From assembly GCF_018636735.1 (NCBI RefSeq), contig NZ_CP045200.1, positions 1,736,001 to 1,800,000 on the forward strand: a stretch of 64,000 nt of DNA, written 5' to 3'. The notes under the pieces are model-generated. The model was given only the letters and a program-made list of their open reading frames with translations. It searched no databases and was not told where the DNA came from. Positions 25,489 through 34,156 of the stretch are shown here, in pieces (position 1 is the stretch's first letter; each line of letters opens with the position of its first letter). This DNA comes from Erythrobacter sp. 3-20A1M (GTDB taxonomy: Bacteria > Pseudomonadota > Alphaproteobacteria > Sphingomonadales > Sphingomonadaceae). Position numbers and translations under genes: made by a program.

Positions 25489-26552
25489 CCGCGACCACAG
25501 CAGACATTGACACCCGCGCGGCGGGACTTGGCCTGTTCGAGAAATGGCTGTCGGTCTGGGTCGGCGGAGCAATTCTCGTCGGTATTGCGCTTGGCAACGC
25601 CGCGCCGGAATTGTTCTCCTCGCTGGCGGCTATCGAATACGCCTCGGTCAATCTTGTCGTCGCGGTGCTGATCTGGGCGATGATCTTCCCGATGATGGTC
25701 GCGGTCGATTTTGGCGCGGTGCGCCGCGTCGGTGACAAACCCAAGGGCCTTATCATCACCCTGGTGGTCAACTGGCTGATCAAGCCGTTCACGATGGCGG
25801 CGCTTGGCGTGCTGTTCTTCGAGGTCGTCTTTGCTGACCTGATCGCGCCTGCCGATGCTCAACAGTATATCGCTGGGCTGATCTTGCTGGGTGCGGCGCC
25901 TTGCACCGCGATGGTGTTCGTGTGGTCGCAGTTCACTAAAGGCGATCCGGCCTATACGCTGGTGCAGGTCGCAGCCAACGATCTCATCATGATCGTTGCC
26001 TTCGCACCCATCGTCGCGCTGCTGCTGGGAGTGACCGACATTGCGGTGCCGTGGGAGACGTTACTGCTTTCGGTCGCGCTCTATGTGGTTGTGCCGCTCG
26101 CTGCAGGTGCCTTGGTGCGTCACCGGCTGCTCGCTCCGCATGGCGGCAATGAAGCGGCGGTGTCCGAATTCACGGGCCGAATGAAGCCGTTTTCGATCAT
26201 CGGGCTGCTTCTCACCGTGCTGCTGCTGTTTGGCTTCCAGGCTGAGACGATAGTCGCGCGTCCACTGCTGATCGCGCTGATTGCTGCGCCAATTGTAGTC
26301 CAAAGCTATGGTATCTTTTTCATCGCTTATGGCTGGGCCAAAGCGTGGAAGCTCCCGCACGCCATAGCTGCGCCCTGCGCGCTTATTGGCACGTCAAACT
26401 TTTTTGAACTGGCCGTCGCTGTGGCAATCGGACTGTTCGGGTTGGGAAGCGGTGCTGCGTTGGCTACCGTGGTCGGAGTGCTGGTCGAAGTGCCGGTGAT
26501 GCTTTCACTTGTAGCGTTCGCCAACCGGACGCGACGAAGCTTCTCGACCTAA
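25485..26552 (+). CDS. acr3: ACR3 family arsenite efflux transporter
   Basis: 355 residues with about ten membrane segments. The conserved cysteine for arsenite is C140 in [17 protein letters not shown], and the conserved Glu lies in [39 protein letters not shown] is a family signature. Exports As(III) made by ArsC. Last gene of the arsR-arsI-arsC-acr3 operon. Confidence 0.95.
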   Translation: MTATTADIDTRAAGLGLFEKWLSVWVGGAILVGIALGNAAPELFSSLAAIEYASVNLVVAVLIWAMIFPMMVAVDFGAVRRVGDKPKGLIITLVVNWLIKPFTMAALGVLFFEVVFADLIAPADAQQYIAGLILLGAAPCTAMVFVWSQFTKGDPAYTLVQVAANDLIMIVAFAPIVALLLGVTDIAVPWETLLLSVALYVVVPLAAGALVRHRLLAPHGGNEAAVSEFTGRMKPFSIIGLLLTVLLLFGFQAETIVARPLLIALIAAPIVVQSYGIFFIAYGWAKAWKLPHAIAAPCALIGTSNFFELAVAVAIGLFGLGSGAALATVVGVLVEVPVMLSLVAFANRTRRSFST

Positions 26553-26774
26553 ATTGGGCCGCTTCGAGACAGTCTGGTTTCGGGAGCTTTCCTAACAAAA
26601 CGGACAATCCGTTCGCAATTAAAATCGGGGCGCGTGCCACATCCACATCTCATTCAAAGGCAAGCCCGCAAGTTAGCGACATAACTTACGTTCCCTGCCA
26701 TTTCGAAGACAATGCCTGTCGCAACGAGGTGCAAACGATCACCGCCTTACCGAATTTTATCGGAATGGTTGCGC

Positions 26775-27692
26775 CTATCCAGGTTCTGCCTGTGCGTTAC
26801 GGGCAGCAGCAATCGCCGCTGCAAGCTCTTTCGCTGGTCCCACTCCCCAGTAGTGGAGGAAGTAAAACATCGGTTCGCCGCCGATCATGTGGTTATGCAA
26901 CGCTACGATATGGATATCCCGCTCGCGCAGTGCGCGGAGCACTGGCTGAACTTCGTCCTCGGTCATGATGAAGTCGCCATCGACGGCAGCAAGTTCGTCA
27001 GTCCCCGAGAATGCCGCCCAGGTCGTCAGCCCCATGGACCCTCCGATATCGATGCCGTGCATGCGGCCCTGACGGGCGAAGGTGTATTTCACAACGCCGC
27101 CGCCAATGCTGGGCTCGGCGCCTAGGATATCGCTTAGAGGCGCGGCATTTATCGTTCCGTCAGCATCCGGTGTCATGCCACCGAAGCTGCGCCGCGGTGT
27201 CGGGGAGGCGGCGCGCACTTCCTTGATGGCATCCCAGACCGCCTTCACGCCCGCTGCCATCCTGGCTGTTTCTCCGTGCCCGCCGATGTGCATGAAATAC
27301 ACGGGTGGATCGTCGAAAATGAAGTGATTGTGTAGTGCGGTGACCGAAAGACCGTTCGCCAGGGCAGCATCCATCGCAGCGGTGATTTCGTCCTCGAACA
27401 CGACCGTATCACCCATGACCATGACCCCGCCATCAACGGGTTTGAAGGCAGCCCATGAGCCGAGACCCGCAGGGGGATCGAGGCGCATGCCATCAACCAT
27501 CACCTCGACGTCGTCGCGCGTCCAGCCAATGCGCGCCACCCCGTCCTCGGTCATGGTGACGGTTGCATGCGAAGCTTCGAAGACGAGCGCCTCGAGGTTA
27601 CCCGAATTGTCCTGTGCATGCAGATGCGACGGCATCGCCGCTACCGATAAAGCCAGACTGCCAACAAGCATTGTTTTGTGGAAAGGTTTCAT
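26775..27692 (-). CDS. Exported DUF1259 protein (LpqO-like) linked to chromate resistance
   Basis: 305 residues with a Sec signal peptide (MKPFHKTMLVGSLALSVAAM, cleavage near HAQ). Two similar halves each contain a histidine motif: VTALHNHFIFDDPPVYFMHI and IVALHNHMIGGEPMFYFLHY. DUF1259 consists of this repeated fold. It follows chrA in the same direction with a 52-bp gap. DUF1259-chrA pairs are seen in chromate resistance loci of several proteobacteria; the biochemical role is unknown. The paired HNH/HxH motifs hint at metal binding (inference). Confidence 0.88.
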   Translation of the reverse strand: MKPFHKTMLVGSLALSVAAMPSHLHAQDNSGNLEALVFEASHATVTMTEDGVARIGWTRDDVEVMVDGMRLDPPAGLGSWAAFKPVDGGVMVMGDTVVFEDEITAAMDAALANGLSVTALHNHFIFDDPPVYFMHIGGHGETARMAAGVKAVWDAIKEVRAASPTPRRSFGGMTPDADGTINAAPLSDILGAEPSIGGGVVKYTFARQGRMHGIDIGGSMGLTTWAAFSGTDELAAVDGDFIMTEDEVQPVLRALRERDIHIVALHNHMIGGEPMFYFLHYWGVGPAKELAAAIAAARNAQAEPG

Positions 27693-27744
27693 TTTCCGGT
27701 CTCCTTCGATGTGTTTTCAGGCGCTCGGGGCTGTTCTAGGAAAG

Positions 27745-29139
27745 TCAGGCGCCTGGCGTTGTTCCAAAAAAGTAGAGCGCCCCGATGAGAGCGCTTGCAA
27801 AGAGGACAGGCAACATCCCGATCTTGAAGCGCAGCATCGCAACCAACGCTGCGGCGGCAATGACAACCGACGCGAGGTCGATCGTCGCCAAATCCGGCAC
27901 GAGCAGTCGCGCGCCATAGCCTCGGACCTCGTCAAGCCGCGCGAATGCAACGTGCAGCGCGAACCAGATAGCGAGGTTGAGGATCACGCCCACGACCGCC
28001 GCCGTGACGCCCGAAAGCGCCGCCGTCAGGAGCTTCACACCGCGTAATTTCTCGATGAACGGTGCGCCAAGGAAAATCCAGAGGAAGCAGGGCACGAATG
28101 TGACCCAAGTCACGATCACCGAGGCCGCAATACCCGAAGCTACCGGGCCCAACAAATCTCCTTCGCGGTATCCCCCCATGAATCCTACGAACTGGACAAC
28201 CTGAATCAGTGGGCCCGGCGTGGTTTCCGCCATACCCAATCCATCGAGCATCTCCCCCGGGGCCAGCCAACCATGCGTTTGCACTGCTTCCTGGGCCATA
28301 TAGGCCAGAACCGCATATGCACCGCCGAATGTGACGACCGCCAGCTTCGAGAAAAAGATCGCCAATTGGGTGAACACGTGATCGGGGCCGACGAGAAAGA
28401 TCAGCACGCCTATGGGCGCTGCCCACATACTGCCCCAGATCATTACCGTGCGACCGGCTCCGCGCCATGTCGGCCGAGCCGTCGCCATTCCCCCAGCATG
28501 AAGCACGGCCTCCGGCTCGCCCTCCCCGTCCTCGGAGGTCTCTCGGGCGCGGATGACGAGGAAGCGCGCAGGATCGAAATGGCCGCCAAGAAATCCGACC
28601 AGCGCGGCAGCCGCGATGATCAGCGGGAAGGGGATATTGAAAACGAATATCGCCGCAAACGCAGAGGCGGCGATGAGATACATCGGCCAGGTCTTCAGCG
28701 CCTTTCTTCCGATGCGAACCAGAGCTTCGATAACCACTGCAAGGACTGCAGCCTTTATGCCGAAGAAGATCGCCTGGACGAAACTGGCGTCTTGAAAGCT
28801 GGCATAGAGCACGCTGAGCGCGAGAATGCTGAGAAAGCCGGGAAGAACGAACAGGCATCCCGCGAGAATGCCGCCGCGCACACCGTGAAGCAGCCAGCCA
28901 ATATAGGTCGCAAGCTGCATAGCCTCCGGCCCTGGCAGGAGCATGCAATAGTTCAGCGCGTGCAGGAACCGGTTCTCGCCAATCCAGCGCTTCTCGTCGA
29001 CCAGAATGCGATGCATCACGGCAATCTGGCCAGCCGGTCCGCCGAAGCTCAGGGCAGCGACCCGCGCCCAGACACGCACAGCCTCGGAGAAGGGTATCGG
29101 ACCTTGATCTACGGAGACTTGTTTACCGGGAGAATTCAT
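27745..29139 (-). CDS. chrA: Chromate transporter ChrA, long two-domain form
   Basis: 464 residues from MNSPGKQVSV; the ATG 21 bases upstream is possible. Twelve or so membrane segments in two homologous halves. First half: AALSFGGPAGQIAVMH and MLLPGPEAMQLATYIGW. Second half: VVTFGGAYAVLAYMAQEAV and MAETTPGPLIQVVQFVGFMGG. These FGG and PGP motifs define the CHR superfamily. Probably exports chromate. No chrB regulator is nearby; control is unknown. Confidence 0.95.
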   Translation of the reverse strand: MNSPGKQVSVDQGPIPFSEAVRVWARVAALSFGGPAGQIAVMHRILVDEKRWIGENRFLHALNYCMLLPGPEAMQLATYIGWLLHGVRGGILAGCLFVLPGFLSILALSVLYASFQDASFVQAIFFGIKAAVLAVVIEALVRIGRKALKTWPMYLIAASAFAAIFVFNIPFPLIIAAAALVGFLGGHFDPARFLVIRARETSEDGEGEPEAVLHAGGMATARPTWRGAGRTVMIWGSMWAAPIGVLIFLVGPDHVFTQLAIFFSKLAVVTFGGAYAVLAYMAQEAVQTHGWLAPGEMLDGLGMAETTPGPLIQVVQFVGFMGGYREGDLLGPVASGIAASVIVTWVTFVPCFLWIFLGAPFIEKLRGVKLLTAALSGVTAAVVGVILNLAIWFALHVAFARLDEVRGYGARLLVPDLATIDLASVVIAAAALVAMLRFKIGMLPVLFASALIGALYFFGTTPGA

Positions 29140-29448
29140 CAACGCGTCCTTCGCACACAACCCATCGGGCCGGACTTGGGCGCATTGCCTTATCGGGCGC
29201 CGGTGTAAATGCCCGAAGCCAAACTCCTAGATCATCGATTTGGTGCTGTCAAAAGCCTTACGCGAACAGTCTGCCTTGCACTTGGAGAATGTCGGCTTTC
29301 GAGATCGGCATCTGTATCTTCGATTTCCGAATTGAGGGCACGAAGCCGCCCCCAAGCTACTACCTAATCCAATGGCAGGTATCAGGGTCGCGACGAGAAC
29401 GATGAAATGTCCAATATGCGGGCGCGAAGCGGACATTGCTCCTGTGCA
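29140..29448. other. Region between chrA and the small coupled gene
   Basis: 309 bp. It holds only a weak minus-strand frame (29227-29436) and, on the plus strand at 29402-29452, a 16-codon frame reading MKCPICGREADIAPVH. Neither is a confident gene. Confidence 0.4.
29227..29436 (-). CDS. Possible small membrane protein (weak)
   Basis: 69 codons starting MSASRPHIGHFIVLVATLIP. One hydrophobic stretch, then a Cys/Lys/Arg-rich tail. AGGAGCA lies directly before the ATG, a very short spacing. It starts 13 bases after the 54-residue gene stops. Tentative only. Confidence 0.25.
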   Translation of the reverse strand: MSASRPHIGHFIVLVATLIPAIGLGSSLGAASCPQFGNRRYRCRSRKPTFSKCKADCSRKAFDSTKSMI

Positions 29449-29613
29449 CTAGAAGCGCCGCGAAAGTTCCACGACCACGCTGGCTGCCAATGCATCTTCG
29501 GCTTTCTCGCGTCGCTCCCGAACCGTCGATACCAGCTGACGCTTCGAGTGGCTTGGCATCTTGACGATTGCAGCGAGCACGATGGCTTTCATGAGATCGG
29601 GATGCATGGTCAT
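29449..29613 (-). CDS. 54-residue helical protein coupled to the AlpA-type gene
   Basis: MTMHPDLMKAIVLAAIVKMP, then a basic helix (SHSKRQLVSTVRERREKAED) and VVVELSRRF. The start overlaps the stop of the preceding HTH gene by 4 bases (ATGA), good evidence of coupled translation. No homology recognised. Probably a partner of the AlpA-type regulator. Confidence 0.6.
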   Translation of the reverse strand: MTMHPDLMKAIVLAAIVKMPSHSKRQLVSTVRERREKAEDALAASVVVELSRRF

Positions 29614-29867
29614 TGCACAGCTTCTGCAGTCGGCTCATCTGAATTCTTCCGCCGTCTCTCAACCAGCGCGCGGAGACTGGCAGTCAGCACCAGCGTCGAA
29701 CTGCCCAGCTTGATGATCTCGATCTCACGTTTACCGATGAGCACATAGAGCGTGCTGCGCCCGATCCCGAGATAGCGGCAGGCCTCGGGGACACGCATCA
29801 CGATCGGTTCTATTGTCTGGCGCTGTCGTTGCTCGCGAAGATGCTCTGTCGTGCCTGCGGATGGCAT
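29610..29867 (-). CDS. AlpA/excisionase-type helix-turn-helix protein
   Basis: 85 residues. The ATG at 29865-29867 has AAAGGA 9 nt upstream; the ATG 18 bases earlier overlaps that site. The HTH core MRVPEACRYLGIGRSTLYVL is a MerR/Xis-like winged helix of the AlpA (Phage_AlpA / HTH_17) type, followed by IIKLGSSTLVLTASLRALVE. Such proteins regulate or direct excision of integrative elements. It may be the Xis of this element, though it lies 5 kb from the integrase. A coupled 54-residue gene follows. Confidence 0.8.
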   Translation of the reverse strand: MPSAGTTEHLREQRQRQTIEPIVMRVPEACRYLGIGRSTLYVLIGKREIEIIKLGSSTLVLTASLRALVERRRKNSDEPTAEAVQ

Positions 29868-29885
29868 GCCGGTCGGTCCTTTCAT

Positions 29886-30635
29886 TCATTTGGGTGATGA
29901 CGGACCGACCTGGGGGATCATGGAGGGGAGCAGACCGGCCCGCCATCGACACCGAGTATCGCTCGATCATGGGTTGCCACGCCACATGACGTTTCTACGC
30001 TGGGGCCGCCTTTGATGCGCTGCCGTCCAAGGACATGATGAATGAAAATCCTATCGCATGCGCCGATATCTGTTTGGACGGACATGGGTACGCATGCTGA
30101 CGCATATCAGGCTCGAAAGACATCTGAGTACGCAATGCGCCGTCGCTGACTGAGTTGAAAACACACGTCTTTGTTAGGAGAGCGCCGGTCGGCTTACTTA
30201 AGTGCCGTCGCATATTGCTCAGCAAAACCAACCACCTGCACCCCGACCGACGGCGGTGCTTTTATCTCGCCCTAGATTCCACACTTCAAATCAGACGCTT
30301 GCGGACAAATACCCCGAGCTTCTCACGCCTGCAAGCGGATTGCATCGCGACTGCATCCGGCGCGGCCAGCGACCTGCAGCGATAGCGGTGCGAGTGTGCC
30401 TCTGATCTGCAACCAAACCGCAAATTTTCTGCAGCGGCAGTACCTAAGAGCGTCGCCAAATGATCCCACGCCATGGCAGCAAAACAACGCGATCATCGCA
30501 CACCAACGGCCAGATATTCGGATTGCGAGCGCACACGGGATGCTCGACGATTGGTTGCAGCCACGATCGTGGGCGGCTTTAGGGGCAATAGTCTTGACGC
30601 TTTAATGTCGTGGATGGGGCTGTCAGCGGACTATG
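29886..30635. other. 750-bp stretch without a confident gene
   Basis: Short open frames on both strands (up to about 100 codons) show no family motifs, ribosome sites or consistent codon bias. Base composition is more mixed than in the core genome. Possibly decayed element DNA. Confidence 0.5.
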
Positions 30636-30893
30636 CTAATCGGGCGTTGCTTGCACCCATATGCGGGGAACCTGATACTTTGCGGCCCACTGTTTTGCAG
30701 CGTCGAGCGCCGACTCTAAGCTCAGATCGCTCTTCGGCAGCGAGGCGTAAAACACACCCTCACCTGACGCTTTGAAGCCGTAGCCGCTGCCGAAAAATCG
30801 ATCATCATCGCTAGCTTCGACGACAAGCCACGCATCCTCGTCAGCCATTTCCGGCATTTGCTCGTCGGGCTTCAGGTAGATGTATTCGACCAT
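30636..30893 (-). CDS. Small acidic protein, possible immunity gene 3
   Basis: 85 residues, MVEYIYLKPDEQMPEMADED, then WLVVEASDDDRFFGSGYGFK and a C-terminal helix (LESALDAAKQWAAKYQVPRIWVQ). GAGGATAG precedes the start. Acidic, soluble, no signal peptide. The size and acidity resemble contact-toxin immunity proteins, and it follows two genes of the same style. Family not recognised. Confidence 0.65.
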   Translation of the reverse strand: MVEYIYLKPDEQMPEMADEDAWLVVEASDDDRFFGSGYGFKASGEGVFYASLPKSDLSLESALDAAKQWAAKYQVPRIWVQATPD

Positions 30894-31023
30894 CGAAAAG
30901 CTATCCTCACGTTTACATAGATAACCGTGATGTCGTCGCTAGAGCAAAGGCTGCTCTTGGCAATGTCCCCGCTCGGCCATGCCGGCAAGAATGGGGTGGA
31001 ATGCGGACATCTACCCGGCGACA

Positions 31024-31479
31024 CTAAAGACCTTCCAGCGTTTTGGCACCGGCAAGCAGAGTTTTGGCGAAATCGCTTTGCCCACTGGTATTGCCCTGAG
31101 GCTCAAATCCATATCCGTCAAAACAGACGATCAAACTCGCGATAAGGTAACTTGCGGCGCGAATTTCGGACGGCGACCGGGTGCGGAATGAAATCACCGC
31201 TTCCTTGGTGGTGATTTGACGACTGTCCCTAGCCGCCAACTGCTCATTAATTGCCGCGAGGTCCTCGGGAGCGACCGCAGCTGGAATGACTTCTCCTTCG
31301 AGGTAGGCCAACGTGCCATCGATTATGACCTGGACTCCATCGTTCTTTACATCGGGTTGGTCAGGAGATGGAAAGTTCTGAACTTCGATAGGATATTCTC
31401 GCGCTGAGGCGCATTGCTGAACTTGTTCGACATTTGGCCAGTTGTCTGCGTGAATTGCTACGTAGAAATCAACGCTCAT
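31024..31479 (-). CDS. Small acidic protein, possible immunity gene 2
   Basis: 151 residues, MSVDFYVAIHADNWPNVEQV. Excellent ribosome site AGGGAGG. Starts 11 bases inside the end of the Imm8-like gene, so translationally coupled. The sequence has VQVIIDGTLAYLEGEVIP and a C-terminal helix-rich region with no motif I recognise. Soluble and acidic. Immunity or inhibitor role is inferred from position only. Confidence 0.65.
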   Translation of the reverse strand: MSVDFYVAIHADNWPNVEQVQQCASAREYPIEVQNFPSPDQPDVKNDGVQVIIDGTLAYLEGEVIPAAVAPEDLAAINEQLAARDSRQITTKEAVISFRTRSPSEIRAASYLIASLIVCFDGYGFEPQGNTSGQSDFAKTLLAGAKTLEGL

Positions 31480-31837
31480 CTAAGCCTCCCTTGTGCCCAG
31501 CATGGTAGCCCTCAAACTCCCAGCGCAAAAATGGTCGGACGATCTCGACAAAGTCTTCAAACCGCTCAAAGTCCCGCTTGCCGAAAGATGACTGGATTGC
31601 CCGCCTGACCTGCGTTTCGTCCAATCGCTCGACAATCAAAAACCCGCCGCAGAATCCAAGCTGATCGTTTTCCAGATGCTTCTTCGCCCACTTTCGATTG
31701 GAAACATTGGCAAAGAACAGGTCGAAGCCTTGCGCTGGACTTTCTCCAATTTCGATGAGGCAGTGACAGGTGGCGGGGTTGGCATCACTCTCGTCGAAAT
31801 CATCTAAGAAATCGACTGATCCGACTTCGATCTTCAT
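31469..31837 (-). CDS. Imm8-like immunity protein
   Basis: 122 residues, MKIEVGSVDFLDDFDESDAN. The pattern of an N-terminal strand, FDLFFANVSNRKWAKKHLEN, GGFLIVERLDETQVRRAIQS and a terminal LRWEFEGYHAG resembles the Imm8 immunity family, whose members neutralise polymorphic toxins delivered by neighbours. No toxin gene is next to it. The resemblance is by eye, so moderate certainty. First of three genes on the minus strand, with AGGGAAG before the start. Confidence 0.65.
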   Translation of the reverse strand: MKIEVGSVDFLDDFDESDANPATCHCLIEIGESPAQGFDLFFANVSNRKWAKKHLENDQLGFCGGFLIVERLDETQVRRAIQSSFGKRDFERFEDFVEIVRPFLRWEFEGYHAGHKGGLDER

Positions 31838-31964
31838 TTTGCTTCCCTGACTATTTTCGACAACAGATGCCTGAGACGATTAAGGGCCGCAATGGCGGCG
31901 GCCGCCAAAGGTCCGGATTTGGTGATCTCCGCGTCGGGCAGAAACGGCAAGTACGGGGTGGGAA

Positions 31965-32005
31965 GCCGCTTGTCCGCTTTGCGGATGCATCAGGGGACAA
32001 GCGGC
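31965..32005. repeat. 11-bp perfect inverted repeat between the immunity-like genes and the AraC gene
   Basis: GCCGCTTGTCC and GGACAAGCGGC with a 19-nt spacer, 12 bp past the AraC-type gene stop. A transcript hairpin is likely, but without a T-run. An inner TCCGC-TTT-GCGGA hairpin overlaps it. Confidence 0.6.
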
Positions 32006-32017
32006 CAGCACTGAAGA

Positions 32018-32974
32018 CTATTTGATCGGCAGAAATAGGTCCGCCACAGACTCATGCTCGGGCACCTCGGGGAAGAACGCGATGCGCTGACAGTAGAGTG
32101 GGAAGTCTCGCGCTTCTTCACCGCTTTCCGGAAGCCAGTCGCGGTAAAGATATAGTGCGGCGGGTTCCAAATCGTCGGTATTCCCCACAATCCGCAGGAC
32201 TGCACAGCGGCCGCCAGGAATGGTGCCTGATACAACGCCTTGCTCGTCCTCATCGAAGATCCGTTGCGTTCCTGCGCACAGGTCCAGTCGATAATCGCTG
32301 GGATCGGTAGTTCGCGGATCGGAATGGAAGACGTTGAACGTCTCGCTGGTCTGCGGTGAAAGCCCGTTTGCCTTTCGCCAGGCGATGAATCGCTGGATTG
32401 TCGATCCGATCGTGGCTGGCGGCCCGCGATGCTCCATGATCGCCACCGGGACGGGTTTTACGTGCCGGGTGATTACGTCGCTTGTCTTGAAGGACTGTTG
32501 CATGAGTTTGCTCCTCGCGTTTGTGAGAGGCCCGAAGGCCGCAAGCCACGGCTCCCAATCGGGAGCTTCCCGAAACGATGACGGTGACTGCCCGAACCGT
32601 TGCCTGAAGGCTCGGGCAAAGGCGTCGGGCGCGTCGTAGCCAGCATCCATCGCGATCTGCGTGACGCTCTGATCGTCACGATAGGCCAACCGAAACGAAG
32701 CGCGCTTCATCCGGGAGAGCTGGATGTAACGATGCAAAGACAGCCCAAAGGTCGCCGTGAACTGCCGGTGGAAATGAAACTTCGACAATGCCGCGACAGC
32801 ACTTACAGCTTCCAGGTCCAGCTGATCGTCCAGATGCCGATCGATGTAATCGAGCGCCCGCTTCATCCGGTCGTGGTAGTTTTGAAGTGCTGTCGTCACT
32901 GTCCGCTCCATCGTGGCGATATCACCTAGGCGCGTGACGGTATTTGTCGCTCGACCGATCTTGCGTTTTTGCAT
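32018..32974 (-). CDS. AraC family regulator with GyrI-like domain
   Basis: 318 residues, or 297 if the ATG at 32909-32911 is used; neither start has a clear ribosome site. Two HTH units at about 35-135: LEAVSAVAALSKFHFHRQFT and VTQIAMDAGYDAPDAFARAF, with RQRFGQSPSSFRE. The C-terminal half, from about 160, is a GyrI-like (SHS2) ligand domain: RHVKPVPVAIMEHRGPPATI and YRLDLCAGTQRIF. The layout resembles the Rob/SbmC type. It probably senses a small molecule; target unknown. Confidence 0.88.
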   Translation of the reverse strand: MQKRKIGRATNTVTRLGDIATMERTVTTALQNYHDRMKRALDYIDRHLDDQLDLEAVSAVAALSKFHFHRQFTATFGLSLHRYIQLSRMKRASFRLAYRDDQSVTQIAMDAGYDAPDAFARAFRQRFGQSPSSFREAPDWEPWLAAFGPLTNARSKLMQQSFKTSDVITRHVKPVPVAIMEHRGPPATIGSTIQRFIAWRKANGLSPQTSETFNVFHSDPRTTDPSDYRLDLCAGTQRIFDEDEQGVVSGTIPGGRCAVLRIVGNTDDLEPAALYLYRDWLPESGEEARDFPLYCQRIAFFPEVPEHESVADLFLPIK

Positions 32975-33058
32975 GGAGGTATCTTAAATTGACGGCAGCT
33001 ATTGGTGGTTCCAGCTTAGGATTGGTGTGTCGGCAATGGCGTCGCAAACCGACAGGCT

Positions 33059-33084
33059 GCTTTCGGCTTAGAAAAGGCGAAAGC
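33059..33084 (-). terminator. Hairpin past the MNT-HEPN gene
   Basis: Arms GCTTTCG and CGAAAGC with a 12-nt loop, 24 bases past the stop (minus strand). No clear T-run, so a weak terminator or RNA-stability hairpin. Confidence 0.4.
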
Positions 33085-33107
33085 GGAGACAACAAGTCCT
33101 CGCTCGA

Positions 33108-34049
33108 TCACCGAATCTGGTCAGGCTTGGCCTTCGCTTCGGCCTTTAGCTTCGAGATGCGTTCCGAGCACACTTCGTGCACGACGCGGCCAAGCTCTTC
33201 AACCTGCGCGCCGAGCCATTCAAGCTCTTCCTTGGTGACGCGATAGTGCTTCGAATAGCGCGCTTTGACATAGGCGTCCTTGAGCTTTTCGAACCGGGTG
33301 CGATCGCGCTTGGTTTCGCGGGGCCAGACATAGGTGAGACGCGGGTCGATCCGCTCGGCCTGCGTGCGCAAAAAGGCCAAGTTGTGATTATGCGGCGTAT
33401 AAAAAGTGCAGACCAGAAGCACGCAGTGGTAAAGTCGCTCTGCTGTCTGGTGCATCAAGAATGCCGCGAGTTTGAGGTCTCCGTCTCGTACTGCGTAACC
33501 AGCATTGCGCTTAAATCCCATCGCTGTCGGCAGCCACTCGTCAAAATACTCCTGCGCCATGGCGAGCGCCTGCACCGGTGTCTTGGGCTTAGGCGTATGA
33601 AGCTCAGTCTCATCGAACTGGTAAAGCGCAACACCGTCCTCCTTCACGTCCATGAAGAAATACCGCCCGTGGGCGAGCCCGTCGTTCACCTCCTGCAGGG
33701 TATGGACGATGAAGTTGACAGGAGTCTTGAGCGTACTGGTAACGCCATATTCGCGCATCAACCGGTCATCTAGCTTCGCCCAGTATTTGACTCTGTCGGT
33801 GAGCCGCTTGTCGTTGACGATGATCAGCAGATCGAAGTCGGAGCGGTAGCCCTTCGCGGTGTGGGGCTCATCGACCCACGTGCCGCGCGCATAGCTACCG
33901 TAAAGGATCACCTTGAGGATGCGCCCCGCCTTCTTCCACTCATGCTTGGCGAGGGCAAAGGCGTCATCAAACTCCTCGAAGATGAGCTGCACCACGCGCT
34001 CAAGTTCGCGCTGCTTTTGCGGGGGCAAATGATCAAGGTCGGTCTTCAT
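33108..34049 (-). CDS. Nucleotidyltransferase and HEPN domain protein
   Basis: 313 residues in one chain. N-terminal MNT-type nucleotidyltransferase: YGSYARGTW (50-58) and SDFDLLIIV with acidic residues D71 and D73. C-terminal HEPN-like helical domain from about 165, with LAAFLMHQTAERLYHCVLL and an Arg-His pair RYSKH (264-268). In two-gene MNT/HEPN toxin-antitoxin pairs the HEPN toxin is an RNase that is AMPylated by MNT; here both parts are fused, so the protein may control itself or act as a single tRNA or nucleotide modifying enzyme. The Rx3H spacing is shorter than the canonical Rx4-6H, so RNase activity is uncertain. Confidence 0.8.
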   Translation of the reverse strand: MKTDLDHLPPQKQRELERVVQLIFEEFDDAFALAKHEWKKAGRILKVILYGSYARGTWVDEPHTAKGYRSDFDLLIIVNDKRLTDRVKYWAKLDDRLMREYGVTSTLKTPVNFIVHTLQEVNDGLAHGRYFFMDVKEDGVALYQFDETELHTPKPKTPVQALAMAQEYFDEWLPTAMGFKRNAGYAVRDGDLKLAAFLMHQTAERLYHCVLLVCTFYTPHNHNLAFLRTQAERIDPRLTYVWPRETKRDRTRFEKLKDAYVKARYSKHYRVTKEELEWLGAQVEELGRVVHEVCSERISKLKAEAKAKPDQIR

Positions 34050-34156
34050 CGTCTAATCTCTAGCAAGCAGCCGCGAAGCTTGCACCGGCCGAGTGCACAG
34101 GCGCGCGGCGACGGCGCACCCCAAAGCGCTAAGGAGCCGCGCGCTGATATGCTGCG

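Noticed and set aside
30473-30775. 100-codon frame on the plus strand starting MAAKQRDHRT
   Set aside because: Runs antisense into the small acidic gene at 30636-30893 and has no ribosome site or family signal.
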